Below are positions 37,702 to 47,122 of a stretch of 48,234 nucleotides of DNA, one piece after another. The position numbers were made by a program, and so were the translations under genes. Within the stretch, counting starts at the first letter, position 1; the number at the start of each line of letters is the position of its first letter. The DNA comes from an uncultured Methylobacillus sp. GTDB taxonomy: Bacteria; Pseudomonadota; Gammaproteobacteria; Burkholderiales; Methylophilaceae. The notes under the pieces were generated by a model. That model saw nothing but the letters and a program-made list of their open reading frames with translations. It was not told where the DNA came from and did not search any database. The stretch is from the NCBI GenBank assembly GCA_946478865.1, contig CAMLDO010000015.1, positions 1 through 48,234 of the forward strand, in the 5' to 3' direction.

Positions 37702-38520
37702 ATGAATTCTCTTCGTACCCTGAACCCTGATCCGTACGCCCCGATCGGCGTGTTTGATTCCGGCGTCGGCGGCTTGTCGGTGTTGCTTCACATCCGCGAA
37801 GAACTCCCTCGCGAAAATCTGTTATACGTGGCCGATTCGGCCCATGCACCTTATGGCGGCAAGAGCCCGGATGAAATCCGCACTCGCTCGCTGGCGCTTT
37901 CGGAGTTTTTGATCAGCCGTGGCGCCAAGGCGCTGGTGGTGGCCTGCAACACGGCGACAGCCGCCGCTATTTCAACGCTTCGTGAGCGTTTTGATATTCC
38001 CGTGATAGGCATGGAGCCGGCCGTTAAGCCTGCTGTAGCCGCGACTCGAAACGGCGTGGTCGGCGTACTGGCGACGACCGGGACATTGCAAAGTGCGCGC
38101 TTTGCGGCCTTGCTGGAAAACCATGGTCAGAACGTACGCGTGGTGACCCAGGGTTGCCCGGGATTGATGGAATGCATCGAACGCGGCGAATTGGCTGCTC
38201 CGGAAACGCGCGATTTGCTAGGCCGATATCTCCGGCCGTTGCTGGAGCAGGGGGCGGATACGATAGTGCTCGGGTGTACCCATTACCCGTTTCTGAAGCC
38301 GCTTATTCGGGAGATCGCCGGGGAAGGTATCGTGCTGATTGATACGGGGGCCGCCGTGGCGAGACAGGTGCGCCGCCGGATCGAAGAGGCGGGGCTGCTA
38401 TCGCCAGCACAAGCGCAAGGAAGTCGTGATTTTTGGACCAGCGGAGATGCGGCTCGGGGCCGCATTGTCGTGGAGAGATTGTGGGGGCCGGCAGAGGTGG
38501 AGCCTCTACCGGCTGCCTAA
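37702..38520 (+). CDS. murI: Glutamate racemase
   Basis: Makes D-glutamate for peptidoglycan. 272 residues from [16 protein letters not shown]; the two catalytic Cys regions are ACNTATAAA and LGCTHYPFL, and [13 protein letters not shown] holds the conserved Asp-Ser. The frame continues upstream over the pduO promoter region without similarity, so this ATG is used. Confidence 0.96.
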   Translation: MNSLRTLNPDPYAPIGVFDSGVGGLSVLLHIREELPRENLLYVADSAHAPYGGKSPDEIRTRSLALSEFLISRGAKALVVACNTATAAAISTLRERFDIPVIGMEPAVKPAVAATRNGVVGVLATTGTLQSARFAALLENHGQNVRVVTQGCPGLMECIERGELAAPETRDLLGRYLRPLLEQGADTIVLGCTHYPFLKPLIREIAGEGIVLIDTGAAVARQVRRRIEEAGLLSPAQAQGSRDFWTSGDAARGRIVVERLWGPAEVEPLPAA

Positions 38521-38529
38521 CTCGCTCAC

Positions 38530-38721
38530 TCAGTGGTGGTGGACGGCTTCGCCGGCTTTCAGGCGATAGCGTGTGCCGCAGTATGGGCACATCGCCCGTC
38601 CATTTTCAGCAATATCGAGGAAGACGCGCGGATGCGAGCACCACAGCGCGACCTCATCGGTAGGACAGTGCAACGGCAAATCCTTGGCCGTGACTTCGAT
38701 TTCGCGTCCTTCGTTCGCCAT
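38530..38721 (-). CDS. Zinc-finger (zf-CHCC type) protein
   Basis: 63 residues. Putative ligands are in LHCP (Cys19), CSHPRVFLDI (Cys28, His30) and CPYCG (Cys45, Cys48), the CHCC pattern shared with the mitochondrial complex I subunit NDUFS6. A small soluble zinc protein commonly next to ilvE in beta-proteobacteria. It begins 11 nt past ilvE and is probably co-transcribed. Confidence 0.88.
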   Translation of the reverse strand: MANEGREIEVTAKDLPLHCPTDEVALWCSHPRVFLDIAENGRAMCPYCGTRYRLKAGEAVHHH

Positions 38722-38732
38722 TTTCCTGTCCT

Positions 38733-39662
38733 TTATACCAGCGTCAGCCAGCCTGCGTGTTGCGGGGAGCGGCCCAGCACTACGTCGAAGTACTTTGCTT
38801 GCAGCTTTTCCGTGATCGGGCCGCGCGTGCCGCTGCCGATGGCGCGGTTGTCCAGTTCGCGGATCGGCGTTACCTCGGCGGCGGTTCCGGTGAAGAAGGC
38901 TTCATCGGCAGAGTAGACTTCATCGCGGGTGATGCGCTTCTCGATGATCTGGTAGCCCATCTCGGTTGCGAGTTGCACCACGGTGTCGCGTGTGATGCCT
39001 TCCAGCGCGCTGGTGAGGTCTGGCGTGTAGATCTTGCCGTTGCGGATGACGAAGATGTTCTCGCCCGAACCTTCGGCAACGAAACCGTCCACATCCAGCA
39101 GCAGGGCTTCGTCATAGCCGTCTGCAGCCGCTTCCTGGTGGGCCAGGATGGAGTTCAGGTAGTTGCCGTTGGCCTTGGCCTTGCACATGTGGATGTTGAC
39201 GTGGTGGCGCGAGAAGGACGAGGTCTTGACGCGGATGCCGTTCTTGATCGCGTCGTCGCCCATGTAGGCGCCCCAGCTCCAGGCAGCCACGATGACATGG
39301 GTGGACAGCGTCTTGGCCGAGATGCCCATGGCTTCGGCACCGTAGAAAGCCATCGGGCGCATGTAGCCAGATTCCAGCTTGTTTTCGCGGATGGCAGCCT
39401 TCTGTGCTTCGATCAGCGTGGCCTTGTCGAACGGCATCTTCATGCCGAGGATATGCGCCGAGCGGAACAGGCGGTCGGTGTGTTCCTGCAGACGGAAAAT
39501 CGCGGGGCCCTTCTCGGTCTTGTATGCGCGTACGCCTTCGAAAACGCCCATGCCATAGTGCAGCGTGTGGGTCAGCACATGGGTGGTGGCATCGCGCCAC
39601 GGCACCATCTTGCCGTCATACCAAATCAGACCATCGCGGTCGGCCATCGTGGCCTTGGACAT
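38733..39662 (-). CDS. ilvE: Branched-chain amino acid aminotransferase
   Basis: PLP enzyme for the last step of Leu, Ile and Val synthesis. 309 residues. Seen: THTLHYGMGVFEGVRAY, the PLP Lys in CKAKANGNYLNS, EGSGENIFVIRNG and FFTGTAAEVTPI, matching class IV BCAT. GGAG lies upstream of the ATG. It pairs functionally with leuA at 18.6 kb. Confidence 0.97.
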   Translation of the reverse strand: MSKATMADRDGLIWYDGKMVPWRDATTHVLTHTLHYGMGVFEGVRAYKTEKGPAIFRLQEHTDRLFRSAHILGMKMPFDKATLIEAQKAAIRENKLESGYMRPMAFYGAEAMGISAKTLSTHVIVAAWSWGAYMGDDAIKNGIRVKTSSFSRHHVNIHMCKAKANGNYLNSILAHQEAAADGYDEALLLDVDGFVAEGSGENIFVIRNGKIYTPDLTSALEGITRDTVVQLATEMGYQIIEKRITRDEVYSADEAFFTGTAAEVTPIRELDNRAIGSGTRGPITEKLQAKYFDVVLGRSPQHAGWLTLV

Positions 39663-39734
39663 CTTGTATCTCCGGAACGTAAAAGCTTTAATTGTAAAGG
39701 GATCAACGATACTTGAACAGGTAAGGTAAGGGGT

Positions 39735-40586
39735 ATGGCGCGTATTTTACTGGTGGGAACGGCCACGCTCGATCTGGTCTTTGAACTGGATCATTATCCC
39801 GGCCCGGACGAGGAGATGCGTGCGCGATCGCTCCGTACCTGTCGCGGAGGGAACGCCGCGAACACCGCGGTGGTATTGGCCCGTCTCGGCCATGAGGTGG
39901 AATTCTTCGGGGCACTGGCCGATGCGGCGGAAACGGCCGTGATCGAACGGGACTTTCATACCCATGGAGTCACATACGATCATTGCCCCCGTTTGCCGGG
40001 GCGTCCGCCTACCTCCAGCATTTACCTCAGTGGGGCGAATCGCAGCATCGTGCATTACCGCGATTTGCCGGAGCTGGCATTTGAACATTTTCATGCAATC
40101 GATCCGGCAGCCTATGATTTCGTCCATTTCGAATGCCGCAACGTCGCAGTAATCGAGCAGGTTCTGCATGCTTTCCGGACGCAGGCACCCGGCATCCGGT
40201 TATCGCTCGAACTGGAAAAGCCGCGTGCCGGCATGGAGGCGCTCTATGCTTTACCGGATGTGCTGATCTGCTCGCGCGGTTTTGCGGAGCATCATCAATT
40301 TGCGGAGCCTGCCGCGTTTCTTGAGTGGCTGAGAGGGGAGTCGCCCCAGGCTTCCTTGGTGCTGGGTTGGGGCGAGGCGGGCGCATATGGTGGCGTGTCA
40401 GGCGGGTCGGTTTGCCATGTTCCAGCGATGCGACCAAATATGGTTGTGGATACTCTGGGGGCCGGCGATACCTTCAATGCCGGTTTGCTCGATAAGCTAG
40501 CCGGGGGCTGTTCGTTGGAGGAAGCGCTTTCTCACGCGGTTGAGCTGGCCGGTCGGAAATGCGCTGTTCACGGCTTCAATTTCTGA
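39735..40586 (+). CDS. PfkB-family sugar kinase
   Basis: 283 residues. Ribokinase-like: GGNAANTAVVLARLG near residue 37 (substrate site), GWGEAGAYGG and the catalytic DTLGAGDTFNAGLL (anion hole and base Asp near residue 242). The overall look resembles ketohexokinase-type members, but the sugar is not determinable. AGGGGT precedes the ATG. Divergent from ilvE. Confidence 0.87.
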   Translation: MARILLVGTATLDLVFELDHYPGPDEEMRARSLRTCRGGNAANTAVVLARLGHEVEFFGALADAAETAVIERDFHTHGVTYDHCPRLPGRPPTSSIYLSGANRSIVHYRDLPELAFEHFHAIDPAAYDFVHFECRNVAVIEQVLHAFRTQAPGIRLSLELEKPRAGMEALYALPDVLICSRGFAEHHQFAEPAAFLEWLRGESPQASLVLGWGEAGAYGGVSGGSVCHVPAMRPNMVVDTLGAGDTFNAGLLDKLAGGCSLEEALSHAVELAGRKCAVHGFNF

Positions 40587-40643
40587 TGGCTGTTGCAAAA
40601 AAACGACAGCCGATATATTTAAGATAAAAAGCTCCAAAAATAG

Positions 40644-40671
40644 TTGAAATAAATTTGGCCCTGAGTAGAAT
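40644..40671 (+). promoter_or_regulatory. ompW promoter
   Basis: TTGAAA (40644-40649), 16-nt spacer, TAGAAT (40666-40671). The predicted start is about 40678, leaving a leader of about 55 nt. No FNR-type site was found near it. Confidence 0.7.
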
Positions 40672-40673
40672 GC

Positions 40674-40701
40674 GAATTAAAGATATGTATATCCTTAATT
40701 C
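40674..40701 (+). repeat. 28-bp near-perfect palindrome at the ompW transcription start
   Basis: Arms GAATTAAAGATAT (40674-40686) and ATATCCTTAATTC (40689-40701) around GT, with one mismatched pair. It covers the predicted +1, so it could be a repressor operator or form a 5-prime mRNA hairpin. Confidence 0.7.
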
Positions 40702-40733
40702 CTTAAATGTTGACTAAATACAAGGGGCTTTGA

Positions 40734-41444
40734 ATGAAAAAAACATTACTGGCAATTCTAATGGCTTCCGCCTTCGCTCCTGCCGTGTCCATGGCTGAGC
40801 AGGGTGACTGGGTGGTGCGCCTGCGCGCAACCCACATCAACGCCGACGAAGACAGCAAGCTCGGTCGTCTGACCAACAATGCCTGGGGCGCAGGCGCTCC
40901 CAACTCCATTCTGAACCAGGGTGCGGAACTCGAAGTTGAAAGCAATACGATTCCCGAACTGGATATTTCCTACTATCTGACCAAGAACATCGCTCTTGAG
41001 CTGATTCTGGCGCTGGGCTCCAAGCATGACGTTAACGTTCACAAGAATGGCGATGTGGGTCAGGCAGTCGCGGGTAACCGCTCTCTGGGTGAAGTCAATG
41101 CCCTGCCTCCGACCTTGACGGTGCAATGGCACTTCATGCCGGACCAAACCTTCGATCCGTATGTGGGCGCCGGTATCAACTACACGCGCTTCATGGATAA
41201 CAGCCTGAAGCTGCAAGACCTGGGGGGCCAACCTATCCGCGTTGAGCGCAACAGCTGGGGTCCTGCAATTCAAGCCGGTTTCGACGTTAACCTGAAGGAC
41301 GGCTGGCTGATCAATGCGGACGTCAAGAAGCTGTGGATCGATACCGATGTGAAGATGAACCTGCTGGGTAACGGATATCGCAAGATTGACGAGCTGGACA
41401 TCGACCCGTGGGTCTTCTCCGTGGGTATCGGCAAGAAGTTCTAA
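40734..41444 (+). CDS. ompW: Outer-membrane protein OmpW
   Basis: 236 residues: signal peptide MKKTLLAILMASAFAPAVSMA, then an eight-strand barrel starting GDWVVRLRATHINADEDS, with LPPTLTVQWHFMP and DPYVGAGINYTRF, ending in the aromatic GIGKKF expected for outer-membrane insertion. OmpW forms a narrow hydrophobic channel linked to stress and small-molecule uptake. AAGGGGCTTTGA precedes the ATG. It stands alone with its own promoter and terminator. Confidence 0.95.
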   Translation: MKKTLLAILMASAFAPAVSMAEQGDWVVRLRATHINADEDSKLGRLTNNAWGAGAPNSILNQGAELEVESNTIPELDISYYLTKNIALELILALGSKHDVNVHKNGDVGQAVAGNRSLGEVNALPPTLTVQWHFMPDQTFDPYVGAGINYTRFMDNSLKLQDLGGQPIRVERNSWGPAIQAGFDVNLKDGWLINADVKKLWIDTDVKMNLLGNGYRKIDELDIDPWVFSVGIGKKF

Positions 41445-41487
41445 ATAGGGATTTGAAATGCCACAAATCGCCTCCTGATAGATTTCC

Positions 41488-41518
41488 CCCCTTTTCCGAG
41501 TAGGAAAAGGGGTTTTTT
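41488..41518 (+). terminator. Rho-independent terminator of ompW
   Basis: CCCCTTTTCC (41488-41497), loop GAGTA, GGAAAAGGGG (41503-41512), then TTTTTT. Confidence 0.95.
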
Positions 41519-41591
41519 ATCAGTGAGATAGATGTGCAAAGTGCATGCCTTGACGTGGTAGAATACTGGCCCCATTCGTGAGGCGGTGAAT

Positions 41592-42170
41592 ATGCGGGGC
41601 TGGTTGTGGTTATTGCTGTGCCTGGCTTTGATGGCCTGTGGAAAGCAGGAAGCGCAGGAGCCCAGGTTTGTGGGAACGGATATCAGCGGGGCGCAGTTCG
41701 GCAATCCGCTGGCGCTAACGGATCACCATGGAGCCCCCAGGAAACTGGCGGATTTCAAAGGTAAGGTGGTGGCGCTGTTCTTCGGTTATACCCATTGCCC
41801 GGACGTCTGTCCGACGACGATGGATGACATGTCGAAGGCGCTGCAGCTGCTGGGGGACGACCGCTCGCAGGTCCAGGTCTTGTTCGTGACTCTGGATCCG
41901 GAGCGGGACACGCAGGAAGTGCTGGCGCAATACGTGCCGTCGTTCGATGAAAGCTTTATCGGCCTGTACGGCGATGTGGCGACGACGGAGCAGGTGGCGA
42001 AAGACTTCAAGCTGTTCTACAAGAAGCAGGCCGCCAGTGGAAAAGGCGGATACACCATAGATCACAGCGCCGGTATCTATGTGTTCGACAAGCAGGGTGC
42101 GCTGAGGGTGTTTATGAATCACGGGCAAAAGCCGCAAGACATTGCCCATGACCTTAAGCAGTTGATGTAG
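41592..42170 (+). CDS. Sco1/SenC-family copper lipoprotein
   Basis: 192 residues: lipoprotein signal with lipobox LMAC (Cys16), thioredoxin fold with CPDVC (Cys69, Cys73) and the copper His158 in YTIDHSAG. Such proteins deliver copper to CuA or CuB of cytochrome oxidases. It lies just upstream of ccoNOQP, so it probably supports cbb3 assembly, although the caa3 enzyme is also encoded nearby. The ATG eight bases past GAGG is preferred to a GTG six bases earlier. Confidence 0.93.
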   Translation: MRGWLWLLLCLALMACGKQEAQEPRFVGTDISGAQFGNPLALTDHHGAPRKLADFKGKVVALFFGYTHCPDVCPTTMDDMSKALQLLGDDRSQVQVLFVTLDPERDTQEVLAQYVPSFDESFIGLYGDVATTEQVAKDFKLFYKKQAASGKGGYTIDHSAGIYVFDKQGALRVFMNHGQKPQDIAHDLKQLM

Positions 42171-42237
42171 CGGTTTTTGGTTCGCAGTACTGGGCAGTTT
42201 TTGGGTTTGAAGTCTTGTATTAATGAGGAGAGAGGTA

Positions 42238-43671
42238 ATGGCTACGACGAATGTCGTGACGAACGAGCAATATAACTACGATATTGTTCGCAAGTTCACC
42301 ATCATGACGCTGGTCTGGGGTGCGGTCGGTATGCTGGTCGGGGTGTATATCGCCTCCGAGCTGGCATTTCCGTTTTTGAACTTTGACAATCCGTATATCA
42401 CGTTCGGTCGACTCCGTCCGGTTCACACCGGCGCCGTGATCTTCGGCTTCGGCGGTAGCGCTCTTTTCGCCACCTCCTACTATGTAGTGCAACGTACCTG
42501 TCAGGCCCGCCTGTTCGGCGACGGACTGGCGAATTTCACGTTCTGGGGCTGGCAGACCGTCATCGTTCTGGCTGCGCTCGGTCACGTGATGGGTTACAGC
42601 CAAGGCCGCGAATATGCCGAAATGGCATGGCCGGTGGATATCCTGATCGCCGTGGTCTGGGTTGCCTATGCTGCCGTGTTCATCGGTACCATCATGAAGC
42701 GCAAGGAACCGCACATCTACGTAGCGAACTGGTTCTATCTCGCCTTCATCCTGGCAACCGCCTTGCTGCACATCTTCAATAACCTGGCCGTCCCGTACAG
42801 CCTGACCAATTCCTACAGCCTGTTCTCCGGCGCGCAGGATGCGATGACGCAATGGTGGTATGGTCACAACGCCGTGGGCTTCTTCCTGACCGCCGCCTTC
42901 CTGGGCATGATGTACTACTTCGTGCCGAAGCAAGCTGGCCGCCCGGTGTATTCCTATCGCCTGTCCATCATTCACTTCTGGGCATTGATCTTCCTTTACA
43001 TGTGGGCTGGTTCGCATCACCTGCACTGGACTGCGATCCCGGACTGGACCTCCACCCTGGCCGCGACCTTCTCCATCATGCTGCTGCTGCCTTCCTGGGG
43101 CGGTATGATCAACGGCATCATGACCCTGTCCGGCGCCTGGGAAAAGCTGCGCACCGACCCGGTCATGCGCTTCCTGATCGTTTCCCTGTCCTTCTATGGT
43201 ATGTCTACCTTCGAAGGTCCGATGATGTCGCTCAAGGACGTGAACGCGCTGTCCCACTACACTGACTGGACCGTGGGTCACGTGCACTCCGGCGCTCTGG
43301 GCTGGGTGGCGATGATCTCCTTCGGCGCGCTGTATCACCTGATCCCGCGTCTGTGGAACACTCAAATCCATAATCAGAAGCTCATCAACGTGCACTTCTG
43401 GCTGGCTACTGTCGGCATCCTGCTGTACATCGTTGCGATGTGGATCTCCGGCATCATGCAAGGCCTCATGTGGCGTGCATTCGACGACTTCGGCAACCTG
43501 CAGTATTCCTTCGTTGAAACCGTGGCTGCGATGCATCCGTTCTATGCGATGCGTGCACTGGGCGGCGCCTTCTTCCTGACCGGCATGGTGATCATGTGCT
43601 ACAACATGTTCATGACCATCCGCAAGGGCAACGCCAACGTAGCTGCCAACGTGGCTACCGCTGCTGCTTAA
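42238..43671 (+). CDS. ccoN: cbb3-type cytochrome c oxidase subunit I (CcoN)
   Basis: 477 residues, twelve membrane segments. Seen: haem ligand His in [14 protein letters not shown], CuB His in [10 protein letters not shown], the His pair in GSHHLHWT, the active-site Tyr in [11 protein letters not shown] and haem ligands in [12 protein letters not shown]. High oxygen affinity terminal oxidase core. AGAGAGGTA before the second ATG sets the start; the first ATG, 15 bases earlier, lies in that Shine-Dalgarno. Confidence 0.98.
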   Translation: MATTNVVTNEQYNYDIVRKFTIMTLVWGAVGMLVGVYIASELAFPFLNFDNPYITFGRLRPVHTGAVIFGFGGSALFATSYYVVQRTCQARLFGDGLANFTFWGWQTVIVLAALGHVMGYSQGREYAEMAWPVDILIAVVWVAYAAVFIGTIMKRKEPHIYVANWFYLAFILATALLHIFNNLAVPYSLTNSYSLFSGAQDAMTQWWYGHNAVGFFLTAAFLGMMYYFVPKQAGRPVYSYRLSIIHFWALIFLYMWAGSHHLHWTAIPDWTSTLAATFSIMLLLPSWGGMINGIMTLSGAWEKLRTDPVMRFLIVSLSFYGMSTFEGPMMSLKDVNALSHYTDWTVGHVHSGALGWVAMISFGALYHLIPRLWNTQIHNQKLINVHFWLATVGILLYIVAMWISGIMQGLMWRAFDDFGNLQYSFVETVAAMHPFYAMRALGGAFFLTGMVIMCYNMFMTIRKGNANVAANVATAAA

Positions 43672-43696
43672 CGGATAGAGAGAGGTTGGAATTAAC

Positions 43697-44449
43697 ATGA
43701 AACACGACAAGATTGAACGCAATATCGGCCTGATGCTGGTGCTGACCATGTTGGCCATCAGCGCAGGCGGCCTGGTCGAGATCGTTCCGCTGTTCTTCAT
43801 CAAGGACACCGTGGAAGTGGTGAAAACGGCCGACGGCAAGGAAATGGTGCGCCCCTACACTCCGCTGGAGCAGGTAGGCCGCGACATCTATACCCGTGAA
43901 GGCTGCTACACCTGCCACTCGCAGATGATCCGTCCGTTCCGTGACGAAGCGCTGCGCTACGGCCACTACTCCCTGGCTGCGGAATCCAAGTACGACCATC
44001 CGTTCCAGTGGGGTTCCAAGCGTACCGGTCCCGACCTGGCACGCGTGGGCGGCAAGTACTCGAACGACTGGCACGTGCAGCACTTGAACGCGCCGCGCTC
44101 GATGGTGCCGGAATCCGTGATGCCGAACTATCCGTGGCTGCTGGAAACGAAGCTGGACTATTCCGACATCACCGCACGCATGAAGGCATTGCGTACGGTG
44201 GGTGTGCCGTACTCGATCAATCAGGCCGAGTATGAGCGCAACGTGAAGACCTTCGGCGAAGATGTTGCCAAGACCCTGCGCATCGAGAATGCAGAGGCCA
44301 ACCTGGCTGAACAGGCCAAGTCCGGCAACTTCGACAACAACAAGAACGACATTACTGAAATGGACGCCTTGGTTGCTTACCTGCAAGTCCTGGGCACGAT
44401 GGTCGACTTCAAGCAGTTCGATGACGACTATTTCGCCAAATTCCGCTAG
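43697..44449 (+). CDS. ccoO: cbb3 oxidase subunit II (CcoO), monohaem cytochrome c
   Basis: 250 residues: N-terminal membrane anchor (about 8-35), then haem site CYTCH (70-74) and the region [18 protein letters not shown], with axial Met in SVMPNYPWL. Accepts electrons from CcoP and passes them to CcoN. Confidence 0.97.
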   Translation: MKHDKIERNIGLMLVLTMLAISAGGLVEIVPLFFIKDTVEVVKTADGKEMVRPYTPLEQVGRDIYTREGCYTCHSQMIRPFRDEALRYGHYSLAAESKYDHPFQWGSKRTGPDLARVGGKYSNDWHVQHLNAPRSMVPESVMPNYPWLLETKLDYSDITARMKALRTVGVPYSINQAEYERNVKTFGEDVAKTLRIENAEANLAEQAKSGNFDNNKNDITEMDALVAYLQVLGTMVDFKQFDDDYFAKFR

Positions 44450-44461
44450 GAGAAACAGACT

Positions 44462-44644
44462 ATGGAATGGTTGATGTGGTTTACGCAGTTCGAGAACACA
44501 AAGCCTCTGGCGCTGGTGATTTTCTTCACCTTGTTCTGCGCGATCCTGTTCTATGTATTCGGTAGCAAAGGCCGTAGCCAGAGACTCGAAAGCTACAAGA
44601 ACATGCCGTTCCTCGACGAATATCAGGATGCAAAGGGAAATTAA
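44462..44644 (+). CDS. ccoQ: cbb3 oxidase small subunit CcoQ
   Basis: 60 residues, one membrane helix (about 16-34), followed by a polar tail. It stabilises the complex in studied species. Placed between ccoO and ccoP, 2 nt before ccoP. Confidence 0.93.
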   Translation: MEWLMWFTQFENTKPLALVIFFTLFCAILFYVFGSKGRSQRLESYKNMPFLDEYQDAKGN

Positions 44645-44646
44645 TC

Positions 44647-45582
44647 ATGGCGCAACAAAGCAACAAGCAAACGACGGGTCACGTTTGGGATGACGACCTG
44701 CAGGAACTGACCAACCCGTTGCCGAGATGGTGGCTGTGGACGTTCTACCTCACCATCATCTTCTCGGTGGTGTACTGGCTGATGTACCCGGCCTGGCCGA
44801 TCGGCAAGACCTACACCAAGGGGGTCGAAGGCCTGAACACCATCAAGTACACGGCTACGACCAAGGACGGCAAGCAGGTGCAGAAGGAAACGCACTGGAA
44901 CATGCGTTCCAAGCTGCTGGCTGAAACCAACGAGGCCGAAGCCAAGCAGAAGGTGTGGTTCGACAAGGTTGCAGCGACCTCCTACGAGGATCTGGCGAAG
45001 GACGCCGAACTCATGCAGTTCGTGAACTCCGCGGGCAAGACGCTGTTCTCCGACAACTGTGCACCGTGTCACCAGTCCGGCGGCCAGGGCAAGATCACCT
45101 TCTCGCCCAACCTGACCGACGACTACTGGATGTATGGTGGTACGTATGAAAAGATCCATGAGACCGTCAATGGCGGTCGCGTAGGCTATATGCCGGCACG
45201 CGGCGCAGCAGGCAACCTGACGGACGAGCAGATCACCAATGTCGCCAACTATGTGCTGAGCCTCTCCGGCGAACCGCATGACGCGACGGCGGCAACAGCC
45301 GGTGATGCGATCTTCCATAACGAAGGTGGCTGTATCGCCTGCCACGGCCCGGATGCCAAGGGTATCGAAGCCATGGGTTCCGCCAACCTGACCGACAAGA
45401 TCTGGCTGTGGCCGAACGTACCGGGCCAATCCGACGCAGCAGGCAAGCTGGAAGAAATCCGCAAGGTCGTTACCGGCGGTCTGAACCGCGGCGTAATGCC
45501 GGCCTGGGGCACGCGTCTCAAGCCGGAACAGATCAAGCTGCTGACGGTCTATGTCCACGACAGCCTGGGCGGCGGCAAGTAA
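44647..45582 (+). CDS. ccoP: cbb3 oxidase subunit III (CcoP), dihaem cytochrome c
   Basis: 311 residues: N-terminal DDDLQELTNPLPRWW typical of CcoP, one membrane helix (about 30-48) and a long periplasmic spacer, then two haem domains with CAPCH (138-142) and CIACH (229-233). Electron entry subunit, followed by a terminator. Confidence 0.97.
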   Translation: MAQQSNKQTTGHVWDDDLQELTNPLPRWWLWTFYLTIIFSVVYWLMYPAWPIGKTYTKGVEGLNTIKYTATTKDGKQVQKETHWNMRSKLLAETNEAEAKQKVWFDKVAATSYEDLAKDAELMQFVNSAGKTLFSDNCAPCHQSGGQGKITFSPNLTDDYWMYGGTYEKIHETVNGGRVGYMPARGAAGNLTDEQITNVANYVLSLSGEPHDATAATAGDAIFHNEGGCIACHGPDAKGIEAMGSANLTDKIWLWPNVPGQSDAAGKLEEIRKVVTGGLNRGVMPAWGTRLKPEQIKLLTVYVHDSLGGGK

Positions 45583-45619
45583 GCGGTTGGATCGTAACGC
45601 TGTAACAAACTAGGGGAAG

Positions 45620-45652
45620 GGCTCGCGTGCATACGTGAGCCTTTCTTCTTTT
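45620..45652 (+). terminator. Terminator after ccoNOQP
   Basis: 9-bp stem GGCTCGCGT with ACGTGAGCC (one mismatch), GCAT loop, then TTTCTTCTTTT. It ends the structural operon before ccoG. Confidence 0.8.
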
Positions 45653-45692
45653 GTAGTTCCCGAATAACCGGTTAGCAAACATAGGTAAGTGC

Positions 45693-47117
45693 ATGGCAAC
45701 TGAATCAGAAATCCACCTGTACCAGAAGCGCATCCCGATTTTCGTGCGCTCGGTGGAAGGCAAGTTCCGCAACTTCAAGACTGGCATCCTGGTGCTGGCC
45801 TATACCGTTTTCTTCTCGTTGCCATGGGTACAGTGGGACCGCGCCAGCTCCGCTGACCAGGCCATCCTGTTCGACCTGGTATCCAAGCGCTTCTTTATTT
45901 TCGACCTGGTGGTCTATCCCCAAGATATTTTCTGGCTGTCGATGCTGCTGTTCATCGCAGCCACGCTGCTGTTTTTCGTCACCGGGCTGATCGGGCGCGC
46001 CTGGTGCGGATTCTTCTGTTTCCAGACGCTCTGGACCGACATGTTCATGCTCATCGAGCACATGATCCAGGGCGAGCGCCCGGCGCGCATGCGGCTTCAC
46101 AAGCAGCCTTGGAACATGGAAAAAATCCTCAAGATCGGATCGTCGCACTTTCTGATGATCCTGATTTCGTTCTGGACCGGCTTCACCTTTGCTGCCTACT
46201 TCGCCTACGCGCCGCAACTGCTGGCTGATTTCTTTGCTGGCAATGCGGCGCAGGCGGCTTACATCACCGTCATCACACTGACGATCACGACTTATTCGGC
46301 AGGCGGTCTCGCGCGCGAGCAAATCTGCAACTTCATCTGCCCTTACTCCCGCTTCCAGAGCGTGATGTACGAGCAGGACACGCTGGCGGTGAGTTATGAC
46401 ACTCGCCGCGGCGAGGGTACCACCGGGCGTATCGGCCCCAAGGCCGGACTCAAGACCCGCGAGGAGCGCCAGGCGCAAGGGCACGGCGACTGCATCGACT
46501 GCGGTTTCTGCGTGCAGGTCTGTCCGACCGGCATCGATATCCGCAACGGCCTGCAATATCAGTGCATCTCCTGCGGTCTGTGCATCGACGCCTGCAACAA
46601 CATCATGGATTCGGTTGGCTATCCGCGCGGCCTCATCCGCTACGATTCCGAGCGCAACCTCAAGAGCGAGCATCCGCATGAGCCGCGTCTGGAATGGAAG
46701 CGCCTCAAGGTGCTGGGCTATGCCGCCGCACTGGTGCTCATGGTCGCCGGACTGATCTACAACATCGGCACGCGCAGCGATGCAGAGGTGCGTGTCGAGC
46801 AGATTCGCCAGCCGCTGTTCGTCCGACTGTCGGACGGCACGGTGCGCAATCGTTACCAGATGCATATCGTCAACAAGACCGAGCTCGAAGCGAATTACAA
46901 GATCGAGGTACGCGGTATTCCGCAGGAAGCGCTGGACCTCGGCGCGGTCTCGCAAGTACGCATCCGGCCGGGCAAGAACCTGCAACTCAACGCCAAGATC
47001 GACCTGCCGGAGGATGTGGCGCGCAAGACCCGTGAGTTTGAATTTGTCGTAACGCCTCAAGCCCCAGACAGCGAAACCATCGTGCGCAAGGTCGGTTTCG
47101 TGAGCGGACAGGAATAA
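45693..47117 (+). CDS. ccoG: Cytochrome oxidase accessory protein CcoG (FixG/RdxA)
   Basis: 474 residues, about five membrane segments and two ferredoxin-type 4Fe-4S motifs: CIDCGFCVQVCPTGIDI and CISCGLCIDACNN. Also GRAWCGFFCFQTLW and ICNFICPYSRFQSVMYE. A membrane reductase (Cu(II) reduction has been proposed) needed for cbb3 maturation; its C-terminal domain is periplasmic Ig-like. It starts the ccoGHI assembly unit. Confidence 0.97.
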   Translation: MATESEIHLYQKRIPIFVRSVEGKFRNFKTGILVLAYTVFFSLPWVQWDRASSADQAILFDLVSKRFFIFDLVVYPQDIFWLSMLLFIAATLLFFVTGLIGRAWCGFFCFQTLWTDMFMLIEHMIQGERPARMRLHKQPWNMEKILKIGSSHFLMILISFWTGFTFAAYFAYAPQLLADFFAGNAAQAAYITVITLTITTYSAGGLAREQICNFICPYSRFQSVMYEQDTLAVSYDTRRGEGTTGRIGPKAGLKTREERQAQGHGDCIDCGFCVQVCPTGIDIRNGLQYQCISCGLCIDACNNIMDSVGYPRGLIRYDSERNLKSEHPHEPRLEWKRLKVLGYAAALVLMVAGLIYNIGTRSDAEVRVEQIRQPLFVRLSDGTVRNRYQMHIVNKTELEANYKIEVRGIPQEALDLGAVSQVRIRPGKNLQLNAKIDLPEDVARKTREFEFVVTPQAPDSETIVRKVGFVSGQE

Positions 47118-47122
47118 AAGCA

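Noticed and set aside
40588..40611. Stem GGCTGT/ACAGCC after the PfkB gene as a terminator
   Set aside because: No T-tract follows on either strand, and the loop is A-rich; insufficient for a terminator call.
42223..42237. Upstream ATG of ccoN
   Set aside because: These bases are the Shine-Dalgarno for the next ATG, and the extension MRREV is not expected in CcoN.
42220..43839. 539-codon open frame antisense to ccoN
   Set aside because: Same effect of high GC and biased codons in a membrane protein; ccoN is unambiguous on the other strand.
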